From: Lycorma delicatula
Taxonomy: Eukaryota; Arthropoda; Insecta; Hemiptera; Fulgoridae
Direction of reading: 5' to 3'
Length of the DNA stretch: 64,000 nucleotides
Assembly: GCF_047948215.1 (NCBI RefSeq)
Contig: NC_134465.1
Span: 42,445,946 to 42,509,945 of the forward strand
The position numbers were made by a program, and so were the translations under genes. Below the pieces are notes generated by a model. The model made no database searches and was not told the origin of the DNA. It worked only from the letters and a program-made list of their open reading frames with translations. This document shows, piece after piece, positions 1 to 12,500 of this stretch (position 1 is the stretch's first letter; the number at the start of each line of letters is the position of its first letter).

Positions 1-616
1 TAAACTATGGATAAATTTACACTTCCTTTACTTATTTTTAAATTTAAATTGAATTAATTATTACAATAAATCACAATAGTTTCATACTTTTAGTTAAATA
101 CACATTTTTAAATTTATGTTAAACATACTGTTTAGCTACAACAGACGTAAAATTAATAATGTTTAGTTTACATTTTAAAGGAAAGTAAAGAAATACTTAA
201 GCTCAGCTGTTTCATTATTAAAAAATAAGAAATAAGAAAATGACAGGATATGTTTACATTTATCATGAGTTTGAAGAAAACACATGAATCTGAACAATAT
301 ATATTTTCATTGATATGCACATCAGCTGCAAAATATATAACAGAGCAATTTTAAATTTCATCATTAAACTTTAATATGTTTTTTAACACCATTATCAAAC
401 AAATTAATTTACAATTTTTTAAATAAGGTTTTAAAAAATTTTTCAAAAAACCCTAAATAATATAAATAAATAACTCTTTCATAAGAATTAAGCAATGTAT
501 CTCTAAATATTAAACAAATAAATTCAGGATAAGAAAGATTACATGCTAAAATTGTAAGACCACCTATACCAAACAACTCTACTTCATTTGTACAATATTA
601 AAAAAAACAATCAACC

Positions 617-656
617 GATGCCTCTTTTTTCAACTGATCAATTGAAAAAAGAGGCA
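617..656. repeat. Perfect 16-bp hairpin
   Basis: The left arm 617-632 (ATGCCTCTTTTTTCAA) is exactly complementary to the right arm 641-656. The loop is 8 bases and contains the palindrome TGATCA. No pol II or pol III signals are evident around it. It may be a foldback remnant of a small transposon or a chance inverted duplication; no function is claimed. Confidence 0.7.
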
Positions 657-1619
657 TGTACAATGCACTGAAACAAAACCAGAGTCAAAAAAGCAGTAGG
701 ATACCAGCTCCAGACAATTGCTAGGCAAATATTTAGCAAAAAGATAATACAATAGTAATAACGATATACAAAAATTTGGGATGGGATAATTTAATTTTGC
801 CTTATTTTTGTTTTAATAATTCTAAAAACATTTTCTCAACGATTGCAAAAGCTATTTCTAATTTAACATGATATAGCTGCCTGGTATTTTTTAAATTTCA
901 AACCTGAATTTCTTGAAACTGCTCATATGAGTTTGATAAAATAATTATTACTGTTTGTAACACTAACCTTTTTATATAATTTAATAACTGCAAGGCAGTT
1001 TTCACTCTATGGCGGTTCACATTATAGATGGCAATTTTAACAAATTTTGGTCATAGACTTGCTTGTAGCAGTTGTAATCATCTTTTTCAAGGGAAGCAAC
1101 TGGTTTTCAGATGTTACTTTTTTTAAATTGTTTTTTCTTAAGAAAATTTTAGTTTTGATAGTTTCAAGCATTCATTATTTTGTTCCAGCTTTAAGTCACA
1201 AAAATGGCCATTCAAATCTGGCGCCCATAAGTATGAATTTCTAAATCTATATTTAAAAAATAAATATGTAACTTATAATTGTGTTTATCTTTATGAATGT
1301 GTAGCCTTTACTAAAAATAATTGGCAATTATTTTTAAAAGAATAACAATATTCACCTTTACCAAAACCCCACATACAACAGAACTATTTTCGTATAACTC
1401 AATGAAACATTTTGGCTTACGAGAGGGGCCTTATTATGCTTCTATTGTAATTTTTAATAAACTAGCCAAACTGTTTGAAAAATATTCCTGCTAATCTAGT
1501 TAAAATAGAATTTAAAAAATTTTCTTTTACGGAAACAATATTTTATATGTCAAAAAATAAATAAACAAAAAATTAGCTTTATATCCATTTTTGATTTAAT
1601 ATTGTTTATATGAACTGAG

Positions 1620-2054
1620 ATCTTTGTTTGTGTGCTATACACGTTGTGGTTGATATCCATATACATGTCCTGTTTGTAAGTAGTGATTTGATTCCCTTGT
1701 GAGCAGTGCCTGTACACGTTCTTCATATCTGTGGCTCAATAGTGCTTCCAATCTACCCGATATAATATTTAGTACAGTCATTTCAGTTTAAACACTCAAT
1801 TCTCTGGATTTCTGAGTAAAATTATCATTTTTTTTATATGCTGTGTATTTTTTTGTTTTGAAAGCAAGAAAGTAACAATTTAGTGATTTTTGTCTGATTT
1901 ATATATTTGTTGTCACTTGTCTATGTTTGTTATTGTTTATTTTTGTTCTTTATGATTTTTGTTCTTTTATATAATATTACATGATAGTGTTACTGTAGTT
2001 GCTAATGACTATAATTGTTGACGTGACTATAAATAAAATCATTAAAAAAAAAAA
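1620..2054 (+). other. Possible retroposed or transcript 3' end with poly(A)
   Basis: A T-rich, non-coding stretch ends with the polyadenylation hexamer AATAAA at 2032-2037, followed after six bases by a run of eleven A at 2044-2054. That arrangement fits the 3' end of a transcript or of a retroposed copy. No target duplication was identified and no protein is readable upstream, so chance in AT-rich DNA is a serious alternative. Confidence 0.25.
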
Positions 2055-3433
2055 CATAATATTTGTTTTTATATTATATATATAAAAACATATAATATAT
2101 ATGGATAATTTTGGAATTGCCTTAGTTAATTTTGTTAAACATAAAATCAATATAATACATAAATTAGAAAGAAATTAATTTTTAACCTATTTAAAAACTT
2201 ATTTGTGATGCAATCAAGTAAGATACATACTACTTCATTCTCTGTTCTCAGCATATTCCATGATGGAAAAATTAAAATTAAAACAGGTCTAGTAGTAATG
2301 TGGTTTTTTTAATTAGTATTTAACTACTTGCATGATGTGGGAACTGGTAAGGAAAATACCTACTGTTCAAGTAAATATACCTCAATATTATATTTATACT
2401 GAAGAACCAAATATTCTGAATTTTCACCCAAGTCTACTCTTCCATTTCAAACATAGGAAAGGAGCAAACAACTTTATCAAATTAAAGTTAATTTATAAAA
2501 GAAAAACTAAACAATGACCGAACTCATATCATGTGGTCTTACTTTTATTATTGGCTAGTCTTCTTATAATAAAACAAAGGAATTTTGTAGAAAAAAAATT
2601 AAACTATATTACTTCTGTATACTTTATTTGTTTCGAACTAAATAAAAAGAAGAGCAAAAATGAAAGTAAAAATTTTATTTCTACAGACAGAAAGAATTGC
2701 CAAGAGGCCAAGATTCATTAGATTTGAGATTTTTGCTAAGTTTATAAAAAATATATTTCTTTAATTATTTTAAAAATAATACAAAACTGATTAAGATGTT
2801 TTTGAACCGAGTTGGAACAAATTAACACACAGAAATGTAAACACGGTTGAAAAAATATGTTGTCAGAAATTTTGAATGTAAGGCCAGACTACCCTACGTT
2901 GCATAGACATACTATGTTACAGACTGCCTATGTTACATAGGCAACATACATAAGTTCAGAAATATCTACGGATTTTTTTTTTTTTTTGGACTCTGGGGGT
3001 GTTGAAATGTCGACATTCGCAAAAACAAACCCGGTATCAAATTTTGGATTGGTGTGTATACTTTCTCTTTATAGAAAATAAATAAAAGTATTACTATAAA
3101 AAAATAAAATAAAATATGTCCTAGTAAAATGATAATTGATAATAGGAGTACGAAAAAATTAAATTAAAAATCTAAAGGAAAATATAAATTAGAGTACACA
3201 ATGCAATTATAAGATAACTTCTCATAGTTCACTGTGGATTCGGTGTGATCTGATATGAATCTCATAAATTATTGAAAGATTAAAGAAAATAAACTAATGA
3301 TAAACACAGCATGGTTAGATTAGTTATTTAAGTTATAACGAATGAAATCTATTCCCTAATACATATTTATAAATTAAAAATTTTTTGAGCTGATGTCCAG
3401 AAACATAATTAACAAACTAATATACTAGTTCCA

Positions 3434-3713
3434 ATCCACCAGGTTAGTCTAATGGTAAATTCGTTATTGCATATCAGATGATTTCGAAGTCGAGAGTTCT
3501 AAGGTTCAGGCAGTTAGTTACTTTTATACGGATCTGAATACTAGATCGTGAATAGTGGTGTTCTTTGGTGGTAGGGTTTCAATTAACCACACATCTCGGG
3601 AATGGTCGACCTAAGCGCTGTACAAGACTTACACTTCATTTACATTACATATCCTCTGAAGTAATATCTTACGGTTGTTCCGGAGGCTAAACAGAAAACA
3701 AAGAAAGAAAAGC
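3434..3713 (+). mobile_element. tRNA-derived SINE, complete, with 15-bp target duplication
   Basis: The insertion is bounded by the 15-bp direct repeat AATATACTAGTTCCA at 3419-3433 and 3714-3728, so the body is 280 bp. The head resembles a tRNA: an A-box-like GGTTAGTCTAATGG and a B-box-like stretch around the 'aaggttca' segment, both typical internal pol III promoter parts. The tail ends in an A-rich run after 'gaggctaaacagaaaa'. The same family recurs at 7477-7761, in two pieces at 7424-7890 and 9441-9502 (minus), and at 33,348-33,520. It carries no protein; known SINEs move with LINE machinery in trans. The exact target duplication makes the boundaries reliable. Confidence 0.88.
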
Positions 3714-3942
3714 AATATACTAGTTCCATTAGTATAACTAATATAGTTACTCAATAACTGTTCGATTTCCGGCAAAGGTGTGACTTTTTTCACCTGTATT
3801 TTCATATACGTATTTCATCATCATCGTTTAAGTACATAAACAATAAGTTTTATTAATAAAAAATAAAATAAACATATTTTTCACTCGTATTCCAGCATTT
3901 TGCATTTTCAGTTGTAAGTTCCACTGTGGAACTCCCCCTGTG

Positions 3943-3943
3943 C

Positions 3944-3976
<33 letters not shown>
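3943..3976. repeat. Compound GC/GT microsatellite
   Basis: Alternating CG dinucleotides pass into GT dinucleotides. This is a purine-pyrimidine alternating tract with Z-DNA potential. Confidence 0.9.
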
Positions 3977-4493
3977 ATAAATATTTTTAATAAATTGCAT
4001 CCTAGCAGCAAACATAATTATTTATAAACAAATAACTTTCGCACTTACAGCATTATATATTCTTGGACGTTTTCTACATTCGCAGAGATGCGAACGTTTT
4101 TTTTGAAAATACATTAAACACATAACTAGTTAAATTATTAAAATTATAGTACGGTATGTGTATCGCTACAGTAACTAATATAAAATTAAATTATCTGCAG
4201 CTATTATTATCTTTCATGTTAAAATTTTGAGTATTTTTTAAATTTAATTTCAACTACCTGATTTCTGTGAAAGTACTAAACATCGAGGAATATGTAGAGC
4301 AATAAATAAAAAAAAAAATTATAACGTATCTCCTCACTGACGGATTCATCAACGTCCAGTCAAACTTCAGAAGATATATTAATGAAAATTTGCATGCACA
4401 TTCTTCTTACGGTGTAAGTGCACAGTATCAAATTTATTTAAATTACACATCAATTATTTATTTTAACAATCACATTTACTATTTTTTTTTTTC

Positions 4494-4716
4494 ATTTCTC
4501 GGTAACAAATAATATAAGCTTGATTTTTGATGTGTGTAATTTTCATGTAAATATCTAAAAATAAATTTATAGATTTTCGAAATTTAACCTCGAAAGGGTT
4601 GAAGAAAGGTAAAAATAATTCAACAATGCTAATTTTTCCCCTTCCGACAATACTAAACGAGGTATTTTCTAGAGTGGGGTTTGCAAATACTCTTCAGATA
4701 AATATCTTAAAACCAT
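4494..4716 (+). repeat. Dispersed repeat, copy 1 (pair with 26,815-27,036)
   Basis: This stretch aligns with 26,815-27,036 in the same orientation. Both share 'tttctcg(g)taacaaata', 'tgtaattttcatgt', a 'gaaaggtaaaaa' block, and the ending 'cttcagataaatat'. The copies are diverged with small indels, as expected for an old interspersed family. No coding capacity is visible and the class is unknown. Confidence 0.6.
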
Positions 4717-4739
4717 TTTGTGTTTTTTTTTTATTTTAA

Positions 4740-4905
4740 TTTTTCAAGGGCTACGTCCGTGTTCGGCACGGCGGCTCATCCAACGCAGCCACTGGCTACT
4801 GTTTATGTTAACTGCAATGCGGCGACTGACTGCCTCCAGTTATTGGACTAAAAACATAAATAAAACAAACTGTACAGCACGGGTGAAGCCGTGACGGGGA
4901 ACTGG
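4740..4905 (+). mobile_element. GC-rich segment with a possible Helitron 3' terminus
   Basis: A GC-rich island in AT-rich DNA ends with a hairpin (CACGG at 4878-4882, loop GTGAAG, CCGTG at 4889-4893), eight bases, then CTGG at 4902-4905 followed by T. Helitrons typically end in a short hairpin 5-12 bases before CTRR and insert upstream of T, so this matches. No 5' TC terminus was located, so the element is unbounded on the left. Confidence 0.4.
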
Positions 4906-4911
4906 TGTAGG

Positions 4912-4913
<2 letters not shown>

Positions 4914-4950
<37 letters not shown>
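4914..4950. repeat. (TA)n microsatellite
   Basis: An uninterrupted TA dinucleotide run directly follows the putative Helitron terminus. Confidence 0.9.
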
Positions 4951-4955
<5 letters not shown>

Positions 4956-7235
4956 TTCATGAAGCTGAAAAAAAAACATTTCATATCTTAGAAGTAAAAG
5001 AATTTTGAAACGGTTTTTATTGAAAATATTATTTGAAATTTTTACGGGCCGTAAATCTTTTGCGAAGGCATTTTTTGTGATGTTTGATGAAAATGGAAAA
5101 ATAGTAAACGTTTTTATACGGTGCTTTCTACCTGTTATATTTGAAAATTGAATTAAAGAATATATAGATTAATTACTTTTTTTACTGGGTTTAAATTTAT
5201 TTTATTTTTAATTATGATTGAATTAGTGTTTTTTTTAAAAATAATTATGTATTTTTAAATAATCATATAATTATCTTTTTAGGGTTTATTCAATTCTAAA
5301 AAATATTTTGTTATATAACGTTATTTTAAATTAAGTGTTATTTAATTAATTACTTGAATTAATCCATTATTAATATATATATATTTTTAAATTATTGTGC
5401 CAAATTACTTTGTTAAATTTAACATTTTATTAGCAAGACGCTTACCACATATTAATGCGATTCCTCTGTCCAAACTTGAGATATAAATGATTACATAAAT
5501 ATAACAAATTGGCGGACAGCGGGAGAACGAAGAGAAATTTCCATTTTTTCCTAAGAATATTTTTTGTTTAGTTTTACAAGTAGAATCCGAAAAAGTATAG
5601 TCAGCCCACCATTTTAGAAACAATCGTCGAGCGAAATCATGTATTTAACCTGTTAATTATGTATAAAACGGGAGCCACTTGGAGCAACTTTGAATACAAT
5701 TTAATTAAAAACGCCTTCATTAATTTTTAATGTCATTTTTCTGTTGTTTTCAAAAATAAATTACATTTTATGTTAAAAGATGTTTCCAACCTATTGACAA
5801 AATTAGTTATTCTGTGTTGTTAAAATTTTTTTCACAATTCAGTCTGTTTTGTTTTTTGATAAAGTTAAATTTCAATATCATATACTCAATTTTTACTTAA
5901 GTAATTTACATAATATTTTTTGAATTAAATTTTCTACATTTCTAATTGAAAAAAAAATTACAACTTAATTAACCATTTATCAAAATTATCTTACGTTAAA
6001 CTCAAAAACGTGTTTTTGGGTTTACGTCAGATAGCTCTAACATTAATGGAGGTACAGTTCTGGGACCCATTTTTTTTTTTATATTTTCATGTAAAAAACC
6101 ATAAGAAACAACTGATTTCGCCCCTTAATTTACCTTCCCAGAATTTCAGGAAGTCTTCATTTCCCCAGGGGAACCGAAATCCGGGCGAAATTATTCGCTA
6201 GCCGTAAGTCGCTAACGAAGCGTTTTCGGGCCTATGTTTATATGAACTTTTTTCCCTATTTTTAGCTACAGAATCAGCACCCTAGAGATTTCCGTATAAT
6301 TTTGAATCACTCTGTGATATAAATAAATTTTTCTCACTGACGTAACATTACTGAATTTCGAATAGTTAGCTTTTTAAGGAGTGGTAAACCAATATCACAG
6401 TGAAAATAATATTGCTTACAACAGTAACCATTCAAAGCCACAATAAAAATAAAATAAATGTATTGTCTGACGATCAGCTCCGTAAATATGCCGACAGCGT
6501 TGATTTAGTTGTCTTGATAAGAGGACGGCAAAAAACAAACAGTACTATAAAATTCAACTAACATCTTTTTTGACTCGATGACAACCGGCATACACAGTAT
6601 CCAAGCTAGTTTATCACGTACAAACTGCTGACAATCATAATTTGTAATCTACTGTACGATTAATGTGCCGACAATAACATGAGTAATACAAAGGAATTAA
6701 TTTTTTTTTGGAGATATTAAGATTTACTCACACTACACCAATTGTTTTTTCATTTCAGAATTTTTATTTTTAAAAATAAATTTTAAATAGTTCTTTACAT
6801 AGATCTTTGTGTTTTAATCTTTAAGGGCAACGAGCAAATATTTTCTTTTTTCTAGTGTTTCACAATTTTTTTTAAAATTTTATTATTAATTTAAAAAAAT
6901 GTCTTTTATATGCAAATTTTTCCACCCATATAAGCTTCCCAGTATTTATTAATGATAATTTAATAATCTTTTAAAAGTTGACAAAAATAGTTGTAATATT
7001 AATTTTTTTAAATTCCATTTTTTTGACTTAATAAAAAGTATTAAATGGATTTTTTCTTTAATATGATTTTATTCAAAAATAAATTTGATAAAATAAAGTA
7101 ATAAAGGTGTATTTTTTCAGAACAAAACTTTTTTAATTAAGTTTTCTCAAATAACAAAAAGTATAACAAAGTTTCTCATAATTATAGTTGGTATCTTTTT
7201 CTTTTCATTTACAGTCGCATCAACAGTTAAAATGC
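4951..7235. other. AT-rich non-coding stretch
   Basis: Short frames only. A small GC-richer block at about 6115-6240 looks repeat-like but has no readable ends or protein. Nothing else is supported. Confidence 0.5.
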
Positions 7236-7423
7236 AGATCTCCATGGTGGAGTGGTAGTGACTCAGCCTTTAATCCGGAGGTCCTTAGTTCGAATTTCGA
7301 TTAAGCATGGCATTTTTCCATACGCTACAAATTTCCATTTTCATAGGGGGGCGAAATGACTTAAGGAGTCGATGCCCGTCATCTCAAAAAAAAAAGAAGT
7401 CATTAGCGAGACTGGGGTCTAAC
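7236..7423 (+). mobile_element. Second tRNA-derived SINE family, head region
   Basis: The A box fits the pol III consensus (TGGTGGAGTGG) and a B-box-like core GTTCGAAT follows about 40 bases later, within 7236-7312. The flanking sequence is not a foldable tRNA cloverleaf with an acceptor stem, so a SINE head or tRNA relic is more likely than a tRNA gene. A 10-A run near 7386 may mark a tail or junction. The downstream part merges with the 3' tail of the minus-strand SINE, so the right boundary is uncertain. Confidence 0.5.
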
Positions 7424-7476
7424 TATAAGTGAAACGGTAAACGTGTAGTCTTCAACAGACTCAGGCCTACCGTACC
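7424..7476 (-). mobile_element. SINE (minus), 3' fragment A, split by nested insertions
   Basis: Read on the minus strand, this piece continues the SINE found at 7777-7890. Its reverse complement 'ggcctgagtctgttgaagac' corresponds to the 'gacctaagcgctgtacaagac' part of the complete SINE at 3434-3713. The host SINE is therefore in three pieces (9441-9502, 7777-7890 and this one), separated by a second SINE and a P-like element. The extreme 3' end is diverged. Confidence 0.6.
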
Positions 7477-7761
7477 TACCTTCCGGATTGGTCTAGTGAT
7501 GAACTCGTCATCGCAAATCAGCTGATTTCGAAGTCGAAAGTTGTAAAGTTCAAATCCTAGTAAAGGCAGTTACTTTTAAACGGGTTTTGAATACTAGATC
7601 ATGGATACCGAAGTTCTATGGCGGTTGGGATTTAATTAACCACACATTTCAGGAACGGTCGACCTGAAACTGTATAAGACTACATTTTATTTACATTCAT
7701 ACATATCATCATCTGAAGTAATACCTTACGGTGGTTTCGGAGGCTAAACAGAAAAAAAGAG
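7477..7761 (+). mobile_element. tRNA-derived SINE nested inside another SINE, 12-bp target duplication
   Basis: Same family as 3434-3713. The A box TGGTCTAGTGG is exact and the B-box-like GTTCAAATCC follows. The tail ends in 'gaggctaaacag' plus an A-run. The flanks carry AGGCCTACCGTA at 7463-7474 and 7762-7773, a 12-bp target duplication. Both flanks belong to a minus-strand copy of the same family, so this insertion is younger than that copy. Confidence 0.82.
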
Positions 7762-7776
7762 AGGCCTACCGTATCC

Positions 7777-7890
7777 CAGAACTATGGTTAATTGAACTCC
7801 AATCACCAAAGAACACCGGTATCCGCGATCTACTATACAAATCCGTATAAAAGTAACTGCTTTTACTAGGATTTCAACCTTAGAACTCTC
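7777..7890 (-). mobile_element. SINE (minus), middle fragment
   Basis: The reverse complement reads the standard SINE interior, including 'gttctttggtga', 'tcaattaacca' and the segment before the B box. It stops at GAACTCTC (7883-7890), exactly where the P-like element begins. The sequence resumes at 9441 with the same eight bases. Confidence 0.8.
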
Positions 7891-9440
7891 CATGATGAAA
7901 GTAACAAGGTGTCGCACACCCAGCGTTGCGCAGTGGCTCGTCCCAAAATCCTTTTCCCACCATGATGTTTAAATTCGTTTATGCGGTTGGCGCAGAAACA
8001 GAAGCAAGACATCAATGTGATTAAAGGCAGAATTATAAAAAATAAACAAACTTTTGAAACATAAAAGAATAAAATTTATTGACGTATATGAAAATTGGCT
8101 TCGAAATGTGAATTTTTACTTTAATATTTACAAATAGGAAGTGCCGTACTCACGTGTGCGTGTACACGCACTTCCAAATAAATATGGAGTGTAGGTTTTT
8201 TTTGTTTATATTATATAAAATTTAATTGACTGTATGTGGAGTCGAGAATTATAATCTGAATGATTAATTTCGTTTATTTCTTAACAGTATAATAATTTCT
8301 AATAATTTTTCTTAATAAACAATTTATCTTGAATTAATTATTAATGTACTATTAGATACAGAGCGGTTCAGAAAATAATTAACTTTAATTATTTTAATTC
8401 AAAATGAAAATATAATGGAAACATTTTATATGAAATAGAAAATAAAATAGTTTTCATTAACATAAAAACCAAAACCGACCCTTTTGCAATTGTTCTCTTA
8501 TTGCACGCGGTTTAAAATGGTTCACCTAAAAAATCCCTTGCATTTCATTTGACTCATCAGAAAAATATGTTTATTGAATACAAAATTTTTTTCACGAAAC
8601 AACTTTTTAGTTTATTTTTATTTCAGTATTATAAAGTAATATTCATTTTGGTATCCGTAAAAAAATATGTAATATCTCATTTTCCCATGTAAATTAGATT
8701 ATTAAAAGCAATTTCTTTCAAAAATTGTTTTGTGATAATATTTTTAATTAAACTAAAAAATCAATTCCGAAGGTTGACCAAAATAAATAATATCAGATCT
8801 TTAGTTATAAAATTTTGAAATAAGTTATCTCCCATTTAGTTGATTTTCCATTTTAACAGCATTAAATAGTTTCATATAATAAATGGAAAATAATATTAGT
8901 AAAAAAAATATTTTATGAGCATAAAAAAAAATTATCGGTAATTTGATACCGAACCCCACGAATAGCAAAAGGAGTCGTTACCATAGAGCCACACACGCTA
9001 CAAAGACTTTGTGTCAGTTGCACTTCATAAGATGTGTCCCCTGTTTATTTGTTTAGGTTTTCATTCATTATTTTGAATTTTATCTTAATTAACAATCAAT
9101 TTCAATACTCTTAAGAATCAATAGACTTGTATAAAATATTTATTTTTATTAAGGATAATAAAAAATTTTTTTTTTTTATTTTTAATAAATATTACAACTT
9201 TATCAGTACCAAATAATACTAATTCATATTGAAAGAGAATAATCATTCATAAATATTCGATTGTTAGCTCGTTTAATCATTATCATGTATTTAAAATTTT
9301 TGTACAACTAAAAACTTTTGTCTCAAAATCCCTTACTTATATGTTCAAATAACCCGGTAGAAAATGAGATTTTGGGACGAGCGTATACGCATGCGCGCCG
9401 AATACTGTGCACAATGCTACACCTTGTTACTTTCATCATG
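7891..9440. mobile_element. P-superfamily-like non-autonomous DNA transposon (1,550 bp)
   Basis: Both ends carry the perfect 22-bp inverted repeat CATGATGAAAGTAACAAGGTGT. The insertion is flanked by an exact 8-bp duplication, GAACTCTC, at 7883-7890 and 9441-9448. Known Drosophila P elements start CATGATGAAATAACA and make 8-bp duplications, so both terminus and duplication length fit that superfamily; hAT elements also make 8-bp duplications but have different termini. A second perfect 15-bp inverted repeat, GATTTTGGGACGAGC, lies subterminally (7936-7950 and 9368-9382), recalling the internal repeats of P elements. Inside, 8156-8171 is a 16-bp palindrome. No transposase can be read, so it would need a source elsewhere. 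The 83-codon frame at 9364-9615 crosses the right end and is spurious. Confidence 0.85.
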
Positions 9441-9502
9441 GAACTCTCGGCTTCGAAATCAGCTGATTTCCGATGACGAGTCATCGTTAAAACCGACCCG
9501 GT
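9441..9502 (-). mobile_element. SINE (minus), 5' fragment
   Basis: The reverse complement gives the SINE head: 'gactcgtcatcg', 'aaatcagctgatttcgaag', then 'gagagttc'. It joins 7777-7890 across the P-like element once one copy of GAACTCTC is removed. The A-box region (around 9480-9500) is partly decayed. Confidence 0.8.
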
Positions 9503-12500
9503 GGGGAATTTTATTGGTACTAGTACTGGTAATAAATATTACGTCACATAATTGTTTATCTCGACCGTTTTATTCCTATCGCGACGGTACGGAGAACTTA
9601 AGATTCTGTCAGTAATATATTCTTGATAACCAATCTTGGAAATAAAATACAATCAAATTGTAGGTCTGTTGAAAATCAAGCTGCAAATTACGGAATCTAC
9701 ACAACACATATGAAATGAGTGTAAAAATATTACAACGTAAATATGTAAGGAATTTTGATTTATTGAATTTATTGTACATTACAATGTTTTAATTAAAATA
9801 GTGAACCGCAGTTTTCAATATTTTGTGAGTACAGCGTGAATTCTACAACCGTGGCTTGGCACAGGTTTTAGGCCGAGTAAAATTGTAATTTTATATTATT
9901 ATCGTATTTATTTAATTCTACGTATAGTACAGCAGTTTATCTTGTAGGCCTAACTGTAGCTAAAATTGAATCACAAATAAATGACAACCACTTAATCTTT
10001 AAATGTGTTTTAACACCCGATTTGTATTAAAGTAAAATATTACGTTAATTTTACATTTTATTTCACGCAATCCACGTAGTATATAAATGTTAATACTACA
10101 CACATTTCAGTAGTAGTTTGTTACGTAAATTTCTATTATCCAGAAATTCCTATAACCGGGAAAACATTTCCCCCGATTGTACCGGATATCCGAACAATTA
10201 TTATACTAATAAATATGATTTTTTTTTTAATAAATTGTAATTTTAGTAGAAGAGATTTCTTTATTTGAGTTAAATATGGTATACTAATGCTAAAACTGCT
10301 CATAAATCTTTCTAAATGGTAATAATTGTTTCACAATACGGAAAACTAAGGATAATTTTCGTTACCGTTTGGACGTCAAAGGAATTTCTTCATACTGATT
10401 CATAATTATTATTTATTTAGTTTTGGTTATTATTGCTAAAATATTATTAATGATAATCGAAACTTTCTGTTAGAAACCTTATCAAAAGATCGATAATGAA
10501 TTTACAGTATAAAACTAAAGATGTTGTTTTCAAATTTTCTACAGCGCCTACCTTAAAAGAATCTTTTTACAGGTGTCCACCCTTGTAGAGATGTAGCATA
10601 TCGTATCATTTAAAATATATAATTTAAAAAAGTAAATTAATAATAGTAATTAAAATTAATGAACCGTATACCCTACTTTATTAAAAACTTAATTTGATAT
10701 TGAAAAATTAAAATAACTACAAATTTCAAACGATAAATGTTGCGTAACCGGTAACATTTTTTAACACATCGGGAAAGTTCTGGATTCCCACGAAGACCTG
10801 ACAGTTTTCATGCGCTGCAAATATTACACATCATAATAAATAAATAAGCGCGTAGCTTACTTGCTGATTTAATCATCTAACAAGAGAAAAATGTATACAA
10901 TATATATTAGTGTCTATTGCGTTCAGAAGTACATGAAGTAAAATTGATACAGATATTAAAGGGCTGCTTTATCGGAGACCACAAAGAAATTATCAAATCA
11001 ATCTATTTACTAAGTAGATTTTCTAAAAAAAAGATTATAATTTAGATCGATAAATTTTAGTTTCTTTTTGCATTTTTGAACAAAGGTACAATACGGTAAC
11101 AATAAAAATAATGTTGGGTATATTTTACTGGCTATTTTTCAAAACAGACTTAAAATATTGAAAATTTTCTAAGAAAAAGTGCATCACTTTTTAACACATT
11201 AAAGTCTATTTTCTTATAATATTTCATTTCTAAAAACAATGAGGAGCTTCATAAACTTCAATAAACTTGTTAGTAGGTTGAAGGCTAACTTTTGCATACA
11301 CAGGTACACTCTGGATCTAACAGATAATGAATTTTTTGTCACCAACTGTGTATGTACCCACATTAGTTACCATAATTAGTATTATTCTATCTTTTGTAAT
11401 TTAGTTTCTTTTTCAGGTTTCTATAAAACCATTATTATTTAACAGTATTATTCTCACAGCCATGAAGATAACGTACACTGTGGGGTCCAAGGGGTGGAGC
11501 CCTTTGGGTAGATGAGAATGGCGACTGAAGCAAGCTTTGCGGCCATGGGATAGGCCTCATAGCCCTGGGACGCCCGAGGAGCCCCTGAGTTGGCTCTGGG
11601 ATTCGCCTGGGCTGATCTGAGCCCTGAGGGTTCAAGTTCTGGCTAGTTACTTTATATTTTACATACTCATATAATTAAATATAAACTGTTTTTTCTTTTA
11701 ACATGGAATTATTTTAAATTCTCTGGTTTTCTTTTTCAGTTGGATCAGCTTATTTTCCCCCGAATTATAATTTCAAAAAGCTTTCTACTGTTCGGATATT
11801 ATCTACTAAAGATTATATTTGTTAACAGAAATGATGGAAGAAGTAAAAGTAATATCACTTATCGGTATTCTTCATGCCTGATTTAATTAAAATGAATGAG
11901 TGTCAACTGCAGACCACAGTTATTTTTTTAGCTGGAACATGTCATTTGTACATTTTAAAAATATATTCACTAAATAAGTCTCTAGAATAAATAAAACATT
12001 CTAGAAAAATGATTCGGAATTTCCTAGGTAACATCCTACGAGAATGGGCTGCAAAAATTATGCAGTCTGACAATTTTGTTCACGTTTTATTTTCCTTCAC
12101 TAATTGTGAATTTAAAATAGTTAATTATTTATATTTTTAGTAAAACAAGCAAAACATTTTAAAAGTACGTAATTTTACGATTCACTTAAATAATTTTTCC
12201 TGTTATACATAAAATTGTTTAAGTGAATTTGAATGAATGTAGGTGAAAATGTATGTCGATTAATCTGAAAAAATAAATTTCAAATCTGTTCTTAATAAGA
12301 GGCTTAATTTTAATTTAATAAAACAAATATCTATGGGGCTATTATGATAAAAAGTTAAAAAAACTGTCATTTTGGATTTTCAAAGCTAATTATTTGTATA
12401 ATGTGTTGTAGAGTACATGTACACCAATTTTTATTAAATTATCTTAATCATTCTTAAGATATAAATTTTTATTGAAAAAAAAACAAAATGGCAAAAAGAT

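Larger units (their letters stand above)
1..3418. other. AT-rich non-coding stretch, left end
   Basis: No coding sequence is recognised here. The open frames are short, made of low-complexity codons and match nothing I know. The stretch holds a perfect hairpin at 617-656, a possible polyadenylated 3' end near 2032-2054, and a short palindrome near 2920-2940 (GCCTATG, 3-base loop, CATAGGC). It probably consists of intergenic or intronic DNA and old repeats. Confidence 0.6.

Noticed and set aside
7236..7312. Functional tRNA gene
   Set aside because: A and B boxes are present but no acceptor stem or complete cloverleaf can be drawn, and SINE-like sequence follows.
9364..9615. 83-codon plus frame as a gene
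   Set aside because: It spans the right terminus of the P-like element, the target duplication and a SINE head, so it is a chance fusion.
10128..10196. pogo/Tigger-type terminal sequence
   Set aside because: The TTGTTCGGATATCCGG resemblance is short, no inverted partner or TA duplication was found.
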